The notes under the pieces: model-generated
Told to the model about the DNA's origin: nothing
Databases searched by the model: none
Seen by the model: the letters and a program-made list of their open reading frames with translations, nothing else
From: Thermodesulfobacterium geofontis OPF15
Lineage (GTDB): Bacteria > Desulfobacterota > Thermodesulfobacteria > Thermodesulfobacteriales > Thermodesulfobacteriaceae
DNA length: 64,000 nucleotides
Reading direction: 5' to 3'
Assembly: GCF_000215975.1 (NCBI RefSeq)
Contig: NC_015682.1
Span: 1,054,001 to 1,118,000, forward strand
Part shown: positions 1 to 8,825 of the stretch, piece by piece
How the letters are laid out: each line of letters begins with the position of its first letter
How positions within the stretch are numbered: position 1 is the first letter of the stretch
Made by a program: the position numbers and the translations under genes

Positions 1-1
1 G

Positions 2-388
2 GAGATTGTTTTTGATAAAATACTAATAGAAGAAATCCTAAAAAAGCATAAGTTAAAAATTTATTATGCAGTAAAAGGTGCGCCAGTGATCAATGATGTA
101 ACTATAGAAGATGCAGAGCAAGTTAAAATGAATGAGGTAGCTGAAGTCATTACTACCGGTTGCGATGCCCCTGGAACAATCTTAAATTTATGCTCAGAAG
201 AGTTTTTAAAAATTTATAATAATGCAGATATGATAATCTCTAAAGGGCAAGGTAATTATGAAACATTGAGCGAAGAAAAGAAGAAAAATATATTCTTTCT
301 TCTAAAAGCAAAATGTGTAATTATTGCAAGGCATCTAAAAGTAAAAGTAGGTGATATAATACTTAAAAAGGTTGGAAGTAATAATTAA
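2..388 (+). CDS. DUF89/ARMT1-family damage-control phosphatase, 3' part
   Basis: The reading frame is open from the left edge of the window, so this is the C-terminal part of a longer gene; a GTG at 86 is internal, not the start. Conserved DUF89 landmarks are visible in order: KGAPVINDVT, then VITTGCDAPGTIL, then ADMIISKGQGNYETLSE and LLKAKCVIIA. The family comprises metal-dependent phosphatases thought to remove damaged or excess sugar phosphates and related metabolites. The catalytic aspartate region of the family lies partly upstream and cannot be inspected fully. The stop is six bases before topA, so the two are probably co-transcribed. Family assignment is secure from the SKGQGNYETL block; the exact substrate is unknown. 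Confidence 0.88.
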   Translation, partial: EIVFDKILIEEILKKHKLKIYYAVKGAPVINDVTIEDAEQVKMNEVAEVITTGCDAPGTILNLCSEEFLKIYNNADMIISKGQGNYETLSEEKKKNIFFLLKAKCVIIARHLKVKVGDIILKKVGSNN

Positions 389-393
389 AAATT

Positions 394-2019
394 ATGATAC
401 TTTTTGTAGTTGAATCCCCTACCAAAATTAGAACTTTGCAGAAATTTTTAAGGGATGGTTTTATTTTTAGGGCTACTCTTGGGCATATAAAAGATCTTCC
501 CAAAGCTAAGCTGGGTATTGATTTAAAAACTTTTGAGCCAGCGTTATATTGGCTTCCCAATAAGAAAAAAGTTCTTTCAGAGATTAAAAAAATAAGTTCA
601 AAAGTAAAAGAAATATACCTTGCTACAGATCCTGATAGAGAAGGAGAAGCTATTGCCTATCATCTTTATGAATATCTCTCTAAAGCTAATCCTAAGCTTA
701 ATTTTAAAAGGCTTGATTTGATAGAAATTACAGAAAAGGGGTTAAAATTAGCTCTCTCCAATTTAAGAGAAATTAATCCCTATCTTTATCAATCTTGGCT
801 TACAAGAAGGGTTCTTGATAGACTTATAGGTTATCTAATTTCTCCAAAACTTTCAAAAACTTTTGAAAAGAGCCTTTCAGCTGGAAGGGTTCAGAGTGTA
901 GCTTTAAGATTGATTGTAGAAAGAGAAAAAGAAATAGAAAATTTTGTTCCTGAAAAGAGCTATTCCTTAGAAATTAAACTAAAAAGAGATTCTGTAACAA
1001 TTCTATCTGAGTTTTATTATAAAAATAGACTTTATAAAACAAAAAATAAAGAGGAACTTATAAAATTCTATAAAGAAAAGCTTCTTAATAATTTGATAAT
1101 CCTTGAGAAAATAGAAGAAAAAATAGAAAAGAAAAATCCACCCTTACCCCTTAAAACAACTACACTTATTGAAATTTCTCAAAAAATGTTAGGCTACGAA
1201 CCAAAGCAAACCATGTATTATGCTCAAAGACTTTATGAAAATGGATATATTACTTACATGAGAACTGATTCTGTCAGAGTAAGTGAATATGCTCAAAAAA
1301 TGGTAAAAGAATTTATAAAGCTTTATTTTGGAGAAGAATTTGTAGGAAAGGAAAGAAAAATCAGACAAAATAGATTTGTTCAAGATGCTCATGAATGCAT
1401 TAGACCAACAGATGTATTTAGAGAAGAAGTTCCTCTTTCTGAGCCAGAGAAGAAACTTTATCAGCTTATAAGAACTTATTTTATTGCAAGCCAAATGTCT
1501 CCTGCAAAATATCTTATTAGAACCTATATTTTTACAAACCAGAATTTAGAAAAAGATTACTTTTTGAAAGCTATATTTAAAAAGCTTCTTTTTGAAGGTT
1601 TTTTAAAGGTTTTCAAGGGAGAAAAAGAAGAAAAGGAATTTATAGATTTAAAAGCTGGAGAAATCTTTGAAATTTTAGCCTGGAAAATTAAGGAACATAT
1701 AACAGAACCACCCTCTCCTTATACTCCCTCAACTTTAATAAAAAAACTTGAATCTCTTGGTATTGGAAGACCATCTACTTACGCAACTTTGCTTGATATT
1801 CTTTATAAGAGGAAATATGTAACAAAAGAAAAAGGCTTTTTAAGACCTACAGAACTTGGAAAAGAAGTTTGTGAATATTTGATAAAAAGTTTCCCTGAGT
1901 TTTTAGATTATAAATTTACTTCAAAAACGGAGGAAGATCTGGAAAAGGTAGTTGAAAATAAAAAAACCTATCAAGAAATTGTTAGCTTTAATTATGAAAT
2001 TTTAAAGAATTATTTATAA
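394..2019 (+). CDS. topA: DNA topoisomerase I (type IA), short form without zinc ribbons
   Basis: Type IA topoisomerase that relaxes negative supercoils through a tyrosine-DNA intermediate. The Toprim domain opens at residue 1 (MILFVVESPTK) and contains the acidic TDPDREGEA motif near residue 79. The active-site tyrosine is Y288 in YITYMRTDSVR, and the later GIGRPSTYA block is also intact. At 541 residues it stops right after the core; the zinc-ribbon domains that follow the core in E. coli TopA (865 residues) are absent. The start is the ATG six bases after the DUF89 stop; no strong Shine-Dalgarno is seen. Its 3' end overlaps the convergent folC by 32 bases. A second, longer type IA enzyme could exist elsewhere in the genome. 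Confidence 0.93.
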   Translation: MILFVVESPTKIRTLQKFLRDGFIFRATLGHIKDLPKAKLGIDLKTFEPALYWLPNKKKVLSEIKKISSKVKEIYLATDPDREGEAIAYHLYEYLSKANPKLNFKRLDLIEITEKGLKLALSNLREINPYLYQSWLTRRVLDRLIGYLISPKLSKTFEKSLSAGRVQSVALRLIVEREKEIENFVPEKSYSLEIKLKRDSVTILSEFYYKNRLYKTKNKEELIKFYKEKLLNNLIILEKIEEKIEKKNPPLPLKTTTLIEISQKMLGYEPKQTMYYAQRLYENGYITYMRTDSVRVSEYAQKMVKEFIKLYFGEEFVGKERKIRQNRFVQDAHECIRPTDVFREEVPLSEPEKKLYQLIRTYFIASQMSPAKYLIRTYIFTNQNLEKDYFLKAIFKKLLFEGFLKVFKGEKEEKEFIDLKAGEIFEILAWKIKEHITEPPSPYTPSTLIKKLESLGIGRPSTYATLLDILYKRKYVTKEKGFLRPTELGKEVCEYLIKSFPEFLDYKFTSKTEEDLEKVVENKKTYQEIVSFNYEILKNYL

Positions 2020-3277
2020 TCCTTAAGTATTCACTTACAAAATAGATAGAGCCAGTAACTAAAACCTTTTCAAAAGAACTTTCTAAACTCATTTTAACTG
2101 CTTTTTCACAATCCTCTATAAATTTTATGTTATTAATTTCTAAGGATAGATTTTTTAAAGCCAACTTCCAATCTTCTAAAGTAACTATTTTTCTTGGAGA
2201 ATTAAATTGGCATAAATAAATTTCCTTTGCCAAAGGAATTAATATTTCAAGCATTTTATCAAAGGGCTTTTCTCCATCATCATTGGTAATACCTAAAACT
2301 AATAAGAAATCTTTAAAATTATCTTTTATGAGTGAGGACTTAAGCGCAATAAAACCATCCAGATTATGAGCTGTGTCAATTAAAATGGTTTTGTCTTTTA
2401 TTTTTAAAGTTTCGTAACGTCCAGGCATTTTAACTTTGGTTAAAGCTATCTTGAGTTTTTCTTCTGAGATTTTCAAAAATCTCTTTTTTTCAAGAATTTC
2501 TAAAGCTTTTAAGGCACAAGAAAGATTGCTTCCCTGATAAAATCCTTTAAGATTCAATTCTAAATCTTTAAAACTATAATCTCCTTTATAATTCCAATTT
2601 TTCCTTTCATTAAGCTCTATATTAAAATCTTTCCCCAATATATAGAGAGGAGCTTTTAAAAGGGCTTCTTTTTTTTGAAAAATAGGAACTAAATTTTCTG
2701 AAACATTTCCTAAAACGCAAGGGGTTTCCTTTTTCATTATTCCTGCTTTTTCTAAAGCAATTTTTTCAAGAGTATTTCCTAAGTATTTAGTATGATCCCA
2801 ACCAATGCTTGTTATTATAGAAACTTCTGGTTTTATAACATTTGTAGCATCAAGTCTTCCTCCGAGTCCACATTCAATAACTGCTATATCTACTTTTTCT
2901 TCAAAGAAATATAGAAAAGCCAAAGCAGTTGTGATTTCAAAATAAGTTGCCGGATAATCTTTGAGTTCCAATTTTATACGTTTCAAATATTCATTTAATT
3001 TACTATCCTCTATTTCTTCTCCATTAACTTTAAATCTCTCATTTATTCGAAATAGATGCGGTGAGGTATAAAGTCCAACTTTAAATCCATGTTGAGAAAG
3101 AATTTCGCTTAAGATAGCTGAAGTAGACCCCTTTCCGTTTGTTCCTGCAATATGAATAGTAGTAATATTTTGATGGGGATTCCCGAGTCTTTTAAGAATT
3201 TCTTTAATTCTTTTAAGACCAGGTTTTATCCCATGAAATTGATAAGAATTAAGCCAATCTAAATAATTTCTCTCCAT
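1988..3277 (-). CDS. folC: Folylpolyglutamate synthase / dihydrofolate synthase
   Basis: Mur-ligase-family enzyme that adds glutamate to dihydropteroate or folates with ATP. The P-loop HIAGTNGKGSTSA lies at residues 42-54, followed by the family blocks ECGLGGRLDATNV and TSIGWDHTKYLG, and the C-terminal domain contains LIDTAHNLDG. Length (429 residues) is typical. Whether it has both FolC activities cannot be decided from sequence alone. The start ATG lies one base after the stop of the upstream exchanger gene on the same strand, so it belongs to the leftward operon running from about 5,655. The last 32 bases overlap topA tail to tail. Confidence 0.93.
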   Translation of the reverse strand: MERNYLDWLNSYQFHGIKPGLKRIKEILKRLGNPHQNITTIHIAGTNGKGSTSAILSEILSQHGFKVGLYTSPHLFRINERFKVNGEEIEDSKLNEYLKRIKLELKDYPATYFEITTALAFLYFFEEKVDIAVIECGLGGRLDATNVIKPEVSIITSIGWDHTKYLGNTLEKIALEKAGIMKKETPCVLGNVSENLVPIFQKKEALLKAPLYILGKDFNIELNERKNWNYKGDYSFKDLELNLKGFYQGSNLSCALKALEILEKKRFLKISEEKLKIALTKVKMPGRYETLKIKDKTILIDTAHNLDGFIALKSSLIKDNFKDFLLVLGITNDDGEKPFDKMLEILIPLAKEIYLCQFNSPRKIVTLEDWKLALKNLSLEINNIKFIEDCEKAVKMSLESSFEKVLVTGSIYFVSEYLRIINNSLKFHN

Positions 3278-3278
3278 T

Positions 3279-4307
3279 TTAGGAATAAACTGATTTTATA
3301 ACTAAATACACATAAACTAAATAGGCACATCCGGAAAGAATAAAAATATAAGGTGGAAGTTTTTTAAAAAGTTTTAAAAATAAAAGATAAAATATTCCTA
3401 AGGATAAGGCAATTAATGCAGAAGCTAAAGCTAATCCTTTAATTTCCCATGAAGTAAAAAGAAGCCCAATACTTACAGGAAAGGTTGATTGAAAGACCAT
3501 AGCTCCAGTCATATTTCCAAGGGCAAGGATATCCTTTTTTCTTAAGGTCCAAAGAAGACTATTACTCTTTTCAGGTAATTCTGTAGCTATAGGGGCTAAA
3601 AGAAGGGAAAAAAGAAGAGGGTCTATTCCCCAATTTTTGGCAAGTATTTCTAAATTTTCTACAAAGATATGAGCTCCCTTTATCATAAATAGAAGGGCAA
3701 GAATTATTTGAAAGAAAGAAAGAAAAACATAGAGGATTTTCCTTTCAAAATTAATGTTTAATCTTAGCAATCTCGCAAGATATAAATCTTTTGAAGACTC
3801 TATTCTTAAGCTCTCAGCTCTAAAAGTAAGAAATAAATAGAAAATATAATTAAAAAGTAAGAAAAGGGCGATAAAATAGTGAAGTAAGCGGGTATTTGGG
3901 AAGATTAGAGGAAAAAAAATAGCTAAGGAATAGCTTAAAAGGAAAAAACTAAAATCTCTTATAAAGGTATGAGGTTCTAAATATACTTCTAATTTTTTTC
4001 TTTTTTTAAAAAAATAACTTGTAAATACACCCAGGCCTACTAAGAAAAGTCCTACAGTTGTTAACATAAAAGGAGCTCCTAAAATAGCTCCAATTCCTAT
4101 ATGAGCCCCGCTTTCTCCTTTATACAAAAAAATAGCAACTAAAGGGATTATAGTTTCAGGAAGTGCAGTTCCTACAGCTGCTAAAATACTTCCCACTACT
4201 GCTTGAGATAAAGAAAGTCTTTCCCCAAATACTTCAACCCCATTTGTGAAAAGTTCTGCACAAATTAATATAATTACAAGAGAAAAGATTAAAAGTACTA
4301 CTTCCAT
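3279..4307 (-). CDS. Sodium/calcium exchanger family membrane protein
   Basis: Integral inner-membrane cation antiporter of the CaCA/YrbG type. It has two inverted halves of about five helices, each with an alpha repeat carrying acidic residues: GTALPETIIPLVA near residue 47 and PIATELPEKSNSLL near residue 237. A hydrophilic link with a K/R-rich stretch (KKRKKLE) separates early helices. Length 342 residues fits bacterial members. It sits one base upstream of folC and five bases after the stress-protein gene on the same strand, in a compact operon. The exchanged ions (Ca2+, Na+, K+) are inferred from the family and not determinable here. Confidence 0.87.
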   Translation of the reverse strand: MEVVLLIFSLVIILICAELFTNGVEVFGERLSLSQAVVGSILAAVGTALPETIIPLVAIFLYKGESGAHIGIGAILGAPFMLTTVGLFLVGLGVFTSYFFKKRKKLEVYLEPHTFIRDFSFFLLSYSLAIFFPLIFPNTRLLHYFIALFLLFNYIFYLFLTFRAESLRIESSKDLYLARLLRLNINFERKILYVFLSFFQIILALLFMIKGAHIFVENLEILAKNWGIDPLLFSLLLAPIATELPEKSNSLLWTLRKKDILALGNMTGAMVFQSTFPVSIGLLFTSWEIKGLALASALIALSLGIFYLLFLKLFKKLPPYIFILSGCAYLVYVYLVIKSVYS

Positions 4308-4312
4308 AAAGC

Positions 4313-5149
4313 TTAGATAGTTTCAGCTATTAAAATAGGGATAGAAACCCTTTTTAATAATTCCTTAGTTACAGAACCGAGTCCAAATTCTACTATTTTT
4401 CCAGTTTTTCCAATTATTAATAAATCAGGGGAAAACTCATTTATAGTTTTAAGAATTTCGTTTGTTTTTTTTCCATACTTTATTTGAAAATTAAACACCT
4501 CCTTTTTAGCTTCTTCTAAGGAGTTTAACAAATTATTCCATAGTTCATTTCTTTTGGCTCTTTTTTCCTCTAATATTTCTTCTTTCAATTTATGATTTTT
4601 TATTTTAATTTCAGAAATTACATTTAAAACTATTAATTGGGCACCTAATTTTTTGCTAATAAAATTTGCCATTTTTAAAGAAGGCAAAGAATTTTCAGAG
4701 AAATCAATACAACATAATACTTTTTTAATTTCCTGTAAAGGAGAATCTTTTACTACTAAAAAATTACTCTTTACTCTTTCTAAGATTTTTTCAGCTGTGG
4801 GAATTTTAAATCTATAGGGTTGATAACCTAAAACTAATAAATGGGGATTTAAATTTTTTACAAAATTTTTCAGGGCTTCCCAAAAATTTCCAAAGATTAC
4901 TTCAGTTTCTACAGGAATATTTTTATTTTTGAATTTTTGGGAGAGATTCAAAAATTCTGTTTTTAATCTATTTTCTTCTTCTTTAAAATAGGGGATAAGA
5001 TAATGGGGAGGTGTGAAAAAAAATTCGATTACATGAAAAAGAACTATTTTACTTTCAGGATAAAGTTTTTCCTTTAAAAACAGACCTGTTTCTAAAACAG
5101 AATTAGTAAATTTTTTAAAATCTATAGCTAAGGCTATAGTTTGAGACAT
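4313..5149 (-). CDS. Tandem universal stress protein (UspA)
   Basis: Two UspA domains in one chain (about residues 1-140 and 141-278). The second carries the ATP-binding signature G-x2-G-x9-GS (IGKTGKIVEFGLGSVT) near the C-terminus. The first has VLGYQPYRFKIP in place of that motif, so ATP binding is likely confined to the C-terminal half. I chose the ATG whose A is shared with the stop of the preceding gene (TAATG), giving 278 residues; a TTG four codons upstream would add MVKI. This overlap implies translational coupling to the BCAM0308-type gene. The role in stress physiology is inferred from the family. Confidence 0.88.
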   Translation of the reverse strand: MSQTIALAIDFKKFTNSVLETGLFLKEKLYPESKIVLFHVIEFFFTPPHYLIPYFKEEENRLKTEFLNLSQKFKNKNIPVETEVIFGNFWEALKNFVKNLNPHLLVLGYQPYRFKIPTAEKILERVKSNFLVVKDSPLQEIKKVLCCIDFSENSLPSLKMANFISKKLGAQLIVLNVISEIKIKNHKLKEEILEEKRAKRNELWNNLLNSLEEAKKEVFNFQIKYGKKTNEILKTINEFSPDLLIIGKTGKIVEFGLGSVTKELLKRVSIPILIAETI

Positions 5150-5655
5150 TATCTTGACCAATAAACTCTAACTAACTTATTTCCCTTTGACCATTTAAAT
5201 TCCAGATCCCCTTTGTAAGCTTTGTATAAAGCTCTTCCCAATCTTTGAGCAAGCTGATCGGTTGTTGTTTCTATAACAGTTTTGTCTTCTTCTTCATAAA
5301 TATCAATTATTTGATGAAGAGGGTTTAGACCTCTTGCTCTTTCAACTTCATTATTTATAAGTCTCATTATATCGTCTTTATGAGTTTTCCAAAATTCTCC
5401 AGAAATATAAAGGTATCCCATAGCATATTTTTCAAGAGCCTTTCTACAGGCAGGACAAATAATTTGAGGAACAGTATCTATATCTTTTAATTCTTCGTAT
5501 AACTCTTCATCTAAAAGCCATCTTTTATCTTTAAAAACAGCATTACATCTGGGGCAAATTGCCTCACCAGCAGGAGCAGCTTTTATTGCATAAGGATCTT
5601 CAGATGTTTCAAATTCCCAAGTGTATTTAATCCACTTATCCCCCTTTTTACTCAT
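5149..5655 (-). CDS. BCAM0308-family zinc-binding protein
   Basis: Small soluble protein (168 residues from the ATG) with two CxxC knuckles, CPRC near residue 35 and CPAC near residue 70, separated by an acidic stretch (LLDEELYEELKDID). The fold is expected to bind one zinc, resembling the N-terminal NMD3-like treble-clef region. The C-terminal half contains RARGLNPLHQIIDIYEEED and a basic end. I recognise the arrangement as the BCAM0308 family, whose function is not established. Start choice: an AGGAGG Shine-Dalgarno lies five bases before the ATG at 5655, better than the GTG two codons upstream. It is translationally coupled to the stress-protein gene that follows. Confidence 0.75.
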   Translation of the reverse strand: MSKKGDKWIKYTWEFETSEDPYAIKAAPAGEAICPRCNAVFKDKRWLLDEELYEELKDIDTVPQIICPACRKALEKYAMGYLYISGEFWKTHKDDIMRLINNEVERARGLNPLHQIIDIYEEEDKTVIETTTDQLAQRLGRALYKAYKGDLEFKWSKGNKLVRVYWSR

Positions 5656-5722
5656 TTTCACCTCCTACATTTTTGAAATTTTCTAATTTCTAAATATAAG
5701 ACTTGAGAAACTATTTTTCAAT

Positions 5723-6934
5723 TTAAAAACCCTGTCTTAGAAGAATTATAGGGTCAATTTTTGCAGCTTTATAAGCTGGGTATATTCCAGCGATAATTCC
5801 AAAAATAATGGTTAAAAAGGCAGAAACAAAAATAGGACCCCATGGAAAAACTAAAGGATATTTAAAAAGGGGTAGAAATATTAGAGAACCAATGATACCT
5901 ATTAAAATTCCTATTATACCACCTAAAAGAGTAATAAATACACTTTCCACTAAAAATTGAAAAAGAATGTCCTTATCTTCAGCTCCGATAGCCTTTCTTA
6001 TACCTATTTCTTTTTTTCTTTCGTTTACAGAAAGAGTCATAATAGCTGTAACTCCAAGTGAGCCAACTAAAAGACACAAAATAGAAATGCTTTTTACCAA
6101 TGAAGAGAAAAGTTCTGTAGTTTGAGTTTTTACTTCTAATATATCCTCAGCTTTAACTATGCTAAAATCTCTATTTTTTTCACTAACTTTGTGCAATTTT
6201 AAGAGGATTTCATCGATTTGTTTTGCAATAGTAGATGTTTCTTCAGGATTTTCTACATTTAAATATATACTTCTTATATAATCTACGTTATAGAGAGCTG
6301 AAATAGCCACAGTCCATGGAATTAGTATTTGATCATCTTGATCAGCATTGCTGGCATCAATTCCTATAGGAGCAAGAACTCCTATTATTCTAAAGGGAAG
6401 CCTATTTATGAGAATAATTTTTCCAACAGGATCTTCATCTCCGAATAATTCATTTTTCACTTTATATCCTAAAATGGCAACTTTTTTATAACCCAAAACC
6501 TCATCCTTTAAAAAATTTCTTCCTTCAGACAAGGGGAATTTTCTTAATAACAGATATTCTTCATTTACTCCATTAATTATAGTAGTTAAGTTTTTTCCAA
6601 AATATCTAACAATTGCATCTCCATTATAGACAGGGGAAAGATATTTTATTCCTTTAATTTTTCGCAAAGCATCAGCATCAGAAGGTTTAAGTGTAGTTGT
6701 AATTTCAGTTTGTATAGCTCTTCCTGCACTTACTCTTACACTCCCTGCAACAACCATCATCACATCTGGACCAAAGGTTTCAATTTCTTTTAGAGTTTTA
6801 ATTTTTGCTGATTCTCCGAAAGCATTCATAAGAAGGAGGGATGAAACACCAATAATTATTCCGATTACAGAAAGAAATAATCTAAGTTTTTTATGAAAAA
6901 GTCCTCCCCAAAGTAATTTATATTTAATAAACAT
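5723..6934 (-). CDS. MacB/FtsX-type ABC transporter permease (second permease of the operon)
   Basis: 403-residue permease with one N-terminal membrane helix (about 15-37), a large MacB periplasmic core domain (about 45-270) and three C-terminal helices, the FtsX arrangement. Family marks include NERKKEIGIRKAIGA near residue 308 and AGIYPAYKAAKIDPIILLR at the end. It lies two bases downstream of a second, different permease and shares an operon with a LolD-like ATPase, a MacA-like adaptor and a TolC protein. In MacB proper, ATPase and permease are fused and the permease dimerises with itself. Here two distinct permeases are encoded, suggesting a heterodimeric transporter. Substrate unknown (drug, peptide or lipid are all seen in the family). 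Confidence 0.88.
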   Translation of the reverse strand: MFIKYKLLWGGLFHKKLRLFLSVIGIIIGVSSLLLMNAFGESAKIKTLKEIETFGPDVMMVVAGSVRVSAGRAIQTEITTTLKPSDADALRKIKGIKYLSPVYNGDAIVRYFGKNLTTIINGVNEEYLLLRKFPLSEGRNFLKDEVLGYKKVAILGYKVKNELFGDEDPVGKIILINRLPFRIIGVLAPIGIDASNADQDDQILIPWTVAISALYNVDYIRSIYLNVENPEETSTIAKQIDEILLKLHKVSEKNRDFSIVKAEDILEVKTQTTELFSSLVKSISILCLLVGSLGVTAIMTLSVNERKKEIGIRKAIGAEDKDILFQFLVESVFITLLGGIIGILIGIIGSLIFLPLFKYPLVFPWGPIFVSAFLTIIFGIIAGIYPAYKAAKIDPIILLRQGF

Positions 6935-6936
6935 AA

Positions 6937-8151
6937 TTAAAGACTCTTTAATAAAATGGCAGGCTCAATTTGAGAAGCCTTTATAGCTGGAATTAAAGTA
7001 AAACTAATAGCAGTAAAACTTGCAAAAGAAAAGCTAAGCAAAAAGATCCACCAAGAAAAAATAGGCTTTAAAGGGGTAAAAAGAGAAATAATTTCCATTA
7101 AAATTAGACTTAATATCCAGCCGGCAAGACCACTTATAAAAGCAACAAGGAAAGACATTATTAGATAATGCTCTATTATTTTTTTGGAAGTTGCTCCAAG
7201 AGCAATTCTTAAAGCTATAATAGGTGCCTTTTCTTCAATATTTGCATACATGAGATTCATAATAATAACACCACTTATAACTAAACTTATTAAAGCTATG
7301 ACTAAAAGAAAAACATTTATAGTTCTTAAAGTTTTTGTAAATACAGAAATAGCAAGTTCAGGGGTAATAATTCTAAAATCATCTGGTTCTATCCCATAAA
7401 GACTGTGTCTTTTCCTCAAGATTTCTCTTATTTTTGCTTCAGCAAGTTTCATATCTGTTCCTTCTCTAAAGAGAAGTTTAACTGCATCAATATAATCTTT
7501 ATTGAAAACCCTTCTTTGTGCTGTAGTAAAAGGGATAATAATATTTTCGTTTCTTCTAAAATGTCCAAAAGATGGCTTAGGTTCTAATACACCTATAACC
7601 TCAAAATATTCTCCTCCAATTTTTACTTTTTCTCCTAAAATATCTTTTTTATTAAGTTTTTCAGGTACATCAGCTCCAACAACACAGACTTTGGCCAAGG
7701 TTTCTAAATCTTTTTCATTAATAAATCTCCCTATTTGGGGATACCAGTTATTAGCAACAGTATAATTGGGAAAAACTCCTTCAACTCTCATCTTTTCTGC
7801 AAAATCTTTGTAAGAGACTTCAAGTGTTCCTCTTGTTATAGGGGAGGCTAATTTTACAAAATCAAGTTTTTCTAATTCTTCTACGTCCTCTAATTTAAGA
7901 GTATCTGTTCTTGTAGTAGTTAATCCCATTATTCTTCCGCCACCAGCTAAAATAAGCATGGCATCTTTTCCAAATTGAACACTTGCTAAAGAATCTAAAA
8001 CTTGTTTTTTAGCAGAAAGTCCTAAGGAATAAATAGTATTTAAAGCAATAAGACTTATAGTTAAAGCTATGAACATAAAAAAGAAATTAACTTTATTAGA
8101 AAAAAGCTCTTTAAGAATATCTTTTAGAAATTGAAAAAAGATAAAATTCAT
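6937..8151 (-). CDS. MacB/FtsX-type ABC transporter permease (first permease)
   Basis: 404 residues with the same topology as its neighbour: an N-terminal helix, a periplasmic MacB core, then three helices from about residue 280. The MacB core contains EVSYKDFAEKMRVEGVFPNY and VCVVGADVPEKLN; the C-terminal block has ALRIALGATSKKI and TLIPAIKASQIEPAILLK. It is clearly divergent from the second permease (the coupling segment ALRIALGAT versus GIRKAIGAE), so it is not a recent duplicate. Its start overlaps the end of the ATPase gene by four bases, which indicates translational coupling. Together with the other permease it probably forms the membrane part of a periplasm-facing tripartite pump. Confidence 0.88.
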   Translation of the reverse strand: MNFIFFQFLKDILKELFSNKVNFFFMFIALTISLIALNTIYSLGLSAKKQVLDSLASVQFGKDAMLILAGGGRIMGLTTTRTDTLKLEDVEELEKLDFVKLASPITRGTLEVSYKDFAEKMRVEGVFPNYTVANNWYPQIGRFINEKDLETLAKVCVVGADVPEKLNKKDILGEKVKIGGEYFEVIGVLEPKPSFGHFRRNENIIIPFTTAQRRVFNKDYIDAVKLLFREGTDMKLAEAKIREILRKRHSLYGIEPDDFRIITPELAISVFTKTLRTINVFLLVIALISLVISGVIIMNLMYANIEEKAPIIALRIALGATSKKIIEHYLIMSFLVAFISGLAGWILSLILMEIISLFTPLKPIFSWWIFLLSFSFASFTAISFTLIPAIKASQIEPAILLKSL

Positions 8152-8825
8152 TTTTCTACAAACACACCATCTTTTATTATTTTAATTCTTTGAGCAAATT
8201 TAGCAATTTCAGGATCATGGGTAACCATAATAATGGTAAGTCCTTCTTCATTGAGTTCTTTAAAAATTTTCATTACTTCTTGAGAACTTTTACTATCAAG
8301 ATTTCCTGTAGGTTCATCAGCTAAAAGAAGTTTAGGATGGGTAATAAGAGCTCTTGCAATAGCTACCCTTTGTTGTTCTCCACCTGAAAGTTCACTTGGT
8401 TTTGCATTCATTCTTTTTTCAAGTCCTAAACGAGTTAAAAGTTGTAAAGCTCTTTCTTCATCTTCTTTTTTAAAAACCCCTCTATATAAAAGAGGCATTA
8501 AAACATTTTCAAGAGCAGTAGCCCAAGGAACTAAATGGAAAGCTTGAAATACAAAACCTATCTTTCTATTTCTTATATAAGCAAGATCATTTTTATTTAA
8601 TTTGCTTACTTCTTGCCCGTCAAATATATAAATACCTGAGTCAGGTTTATCAAGAAGACCTATAATATTCAAAAGGGTGGTTTTTCCACTTCCAGAAGCT
8701 CCCATTATAGCTAAAAATTCTTTTTCTTCCACTTCTAAATTAATTCCTTTTAAAACTTGATAAGCTATTTTGCCGGTTTTGTAGGTTTTGGTGATATTTT
8801 TAAGAATTACAAGTTTTTCTACCAC
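8148..8825 (-). CDS. ABC transporter ATP-binding protein (LolD/MacB type)
   Basis: Complete 225-residue nucleotide-binding subunit. Walker [11 protein letters not shown] near residue 42, Q-loop [11 protein letters not shown] near residue 92, signature [15 protein letters not shown] near residue 142, Walker [14 protein letters not shown] near residue 162, and the switch histidine in VTHDPE near residue 197 are all present. Sequence style ([13 protein letters not shown]) is that of the LolD/MacB subfamily, which drives mechanotransmission rather than substrate passage. It starts with GTG, overlapping the end of the adaptor gene by seven bases, and its end overlaps the first permease. It is the energy source for the two neighbouring permeases. 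Confidence 0.95.
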   Translation of the reverse strand: MVEKLVILKNITKTYKTGKIAYQVLKGINLEVEEKEFLAIMGASGSGKTTLLNIIGLLDKPDSGIYIFDGQEVSKLNKNDLAYIRNRKIGFVFQAFHLVPWATALENVLMPLLYRGVFKKEDEERALQLLTRLGLEKRMNAKPSELSGGEQQRVAIARALITHPKLLLADEPTGNLDSKSSQEVMKIFKELNEEGLTIIMVTHDPEIAKFAQRIKIIKDGVFVEK

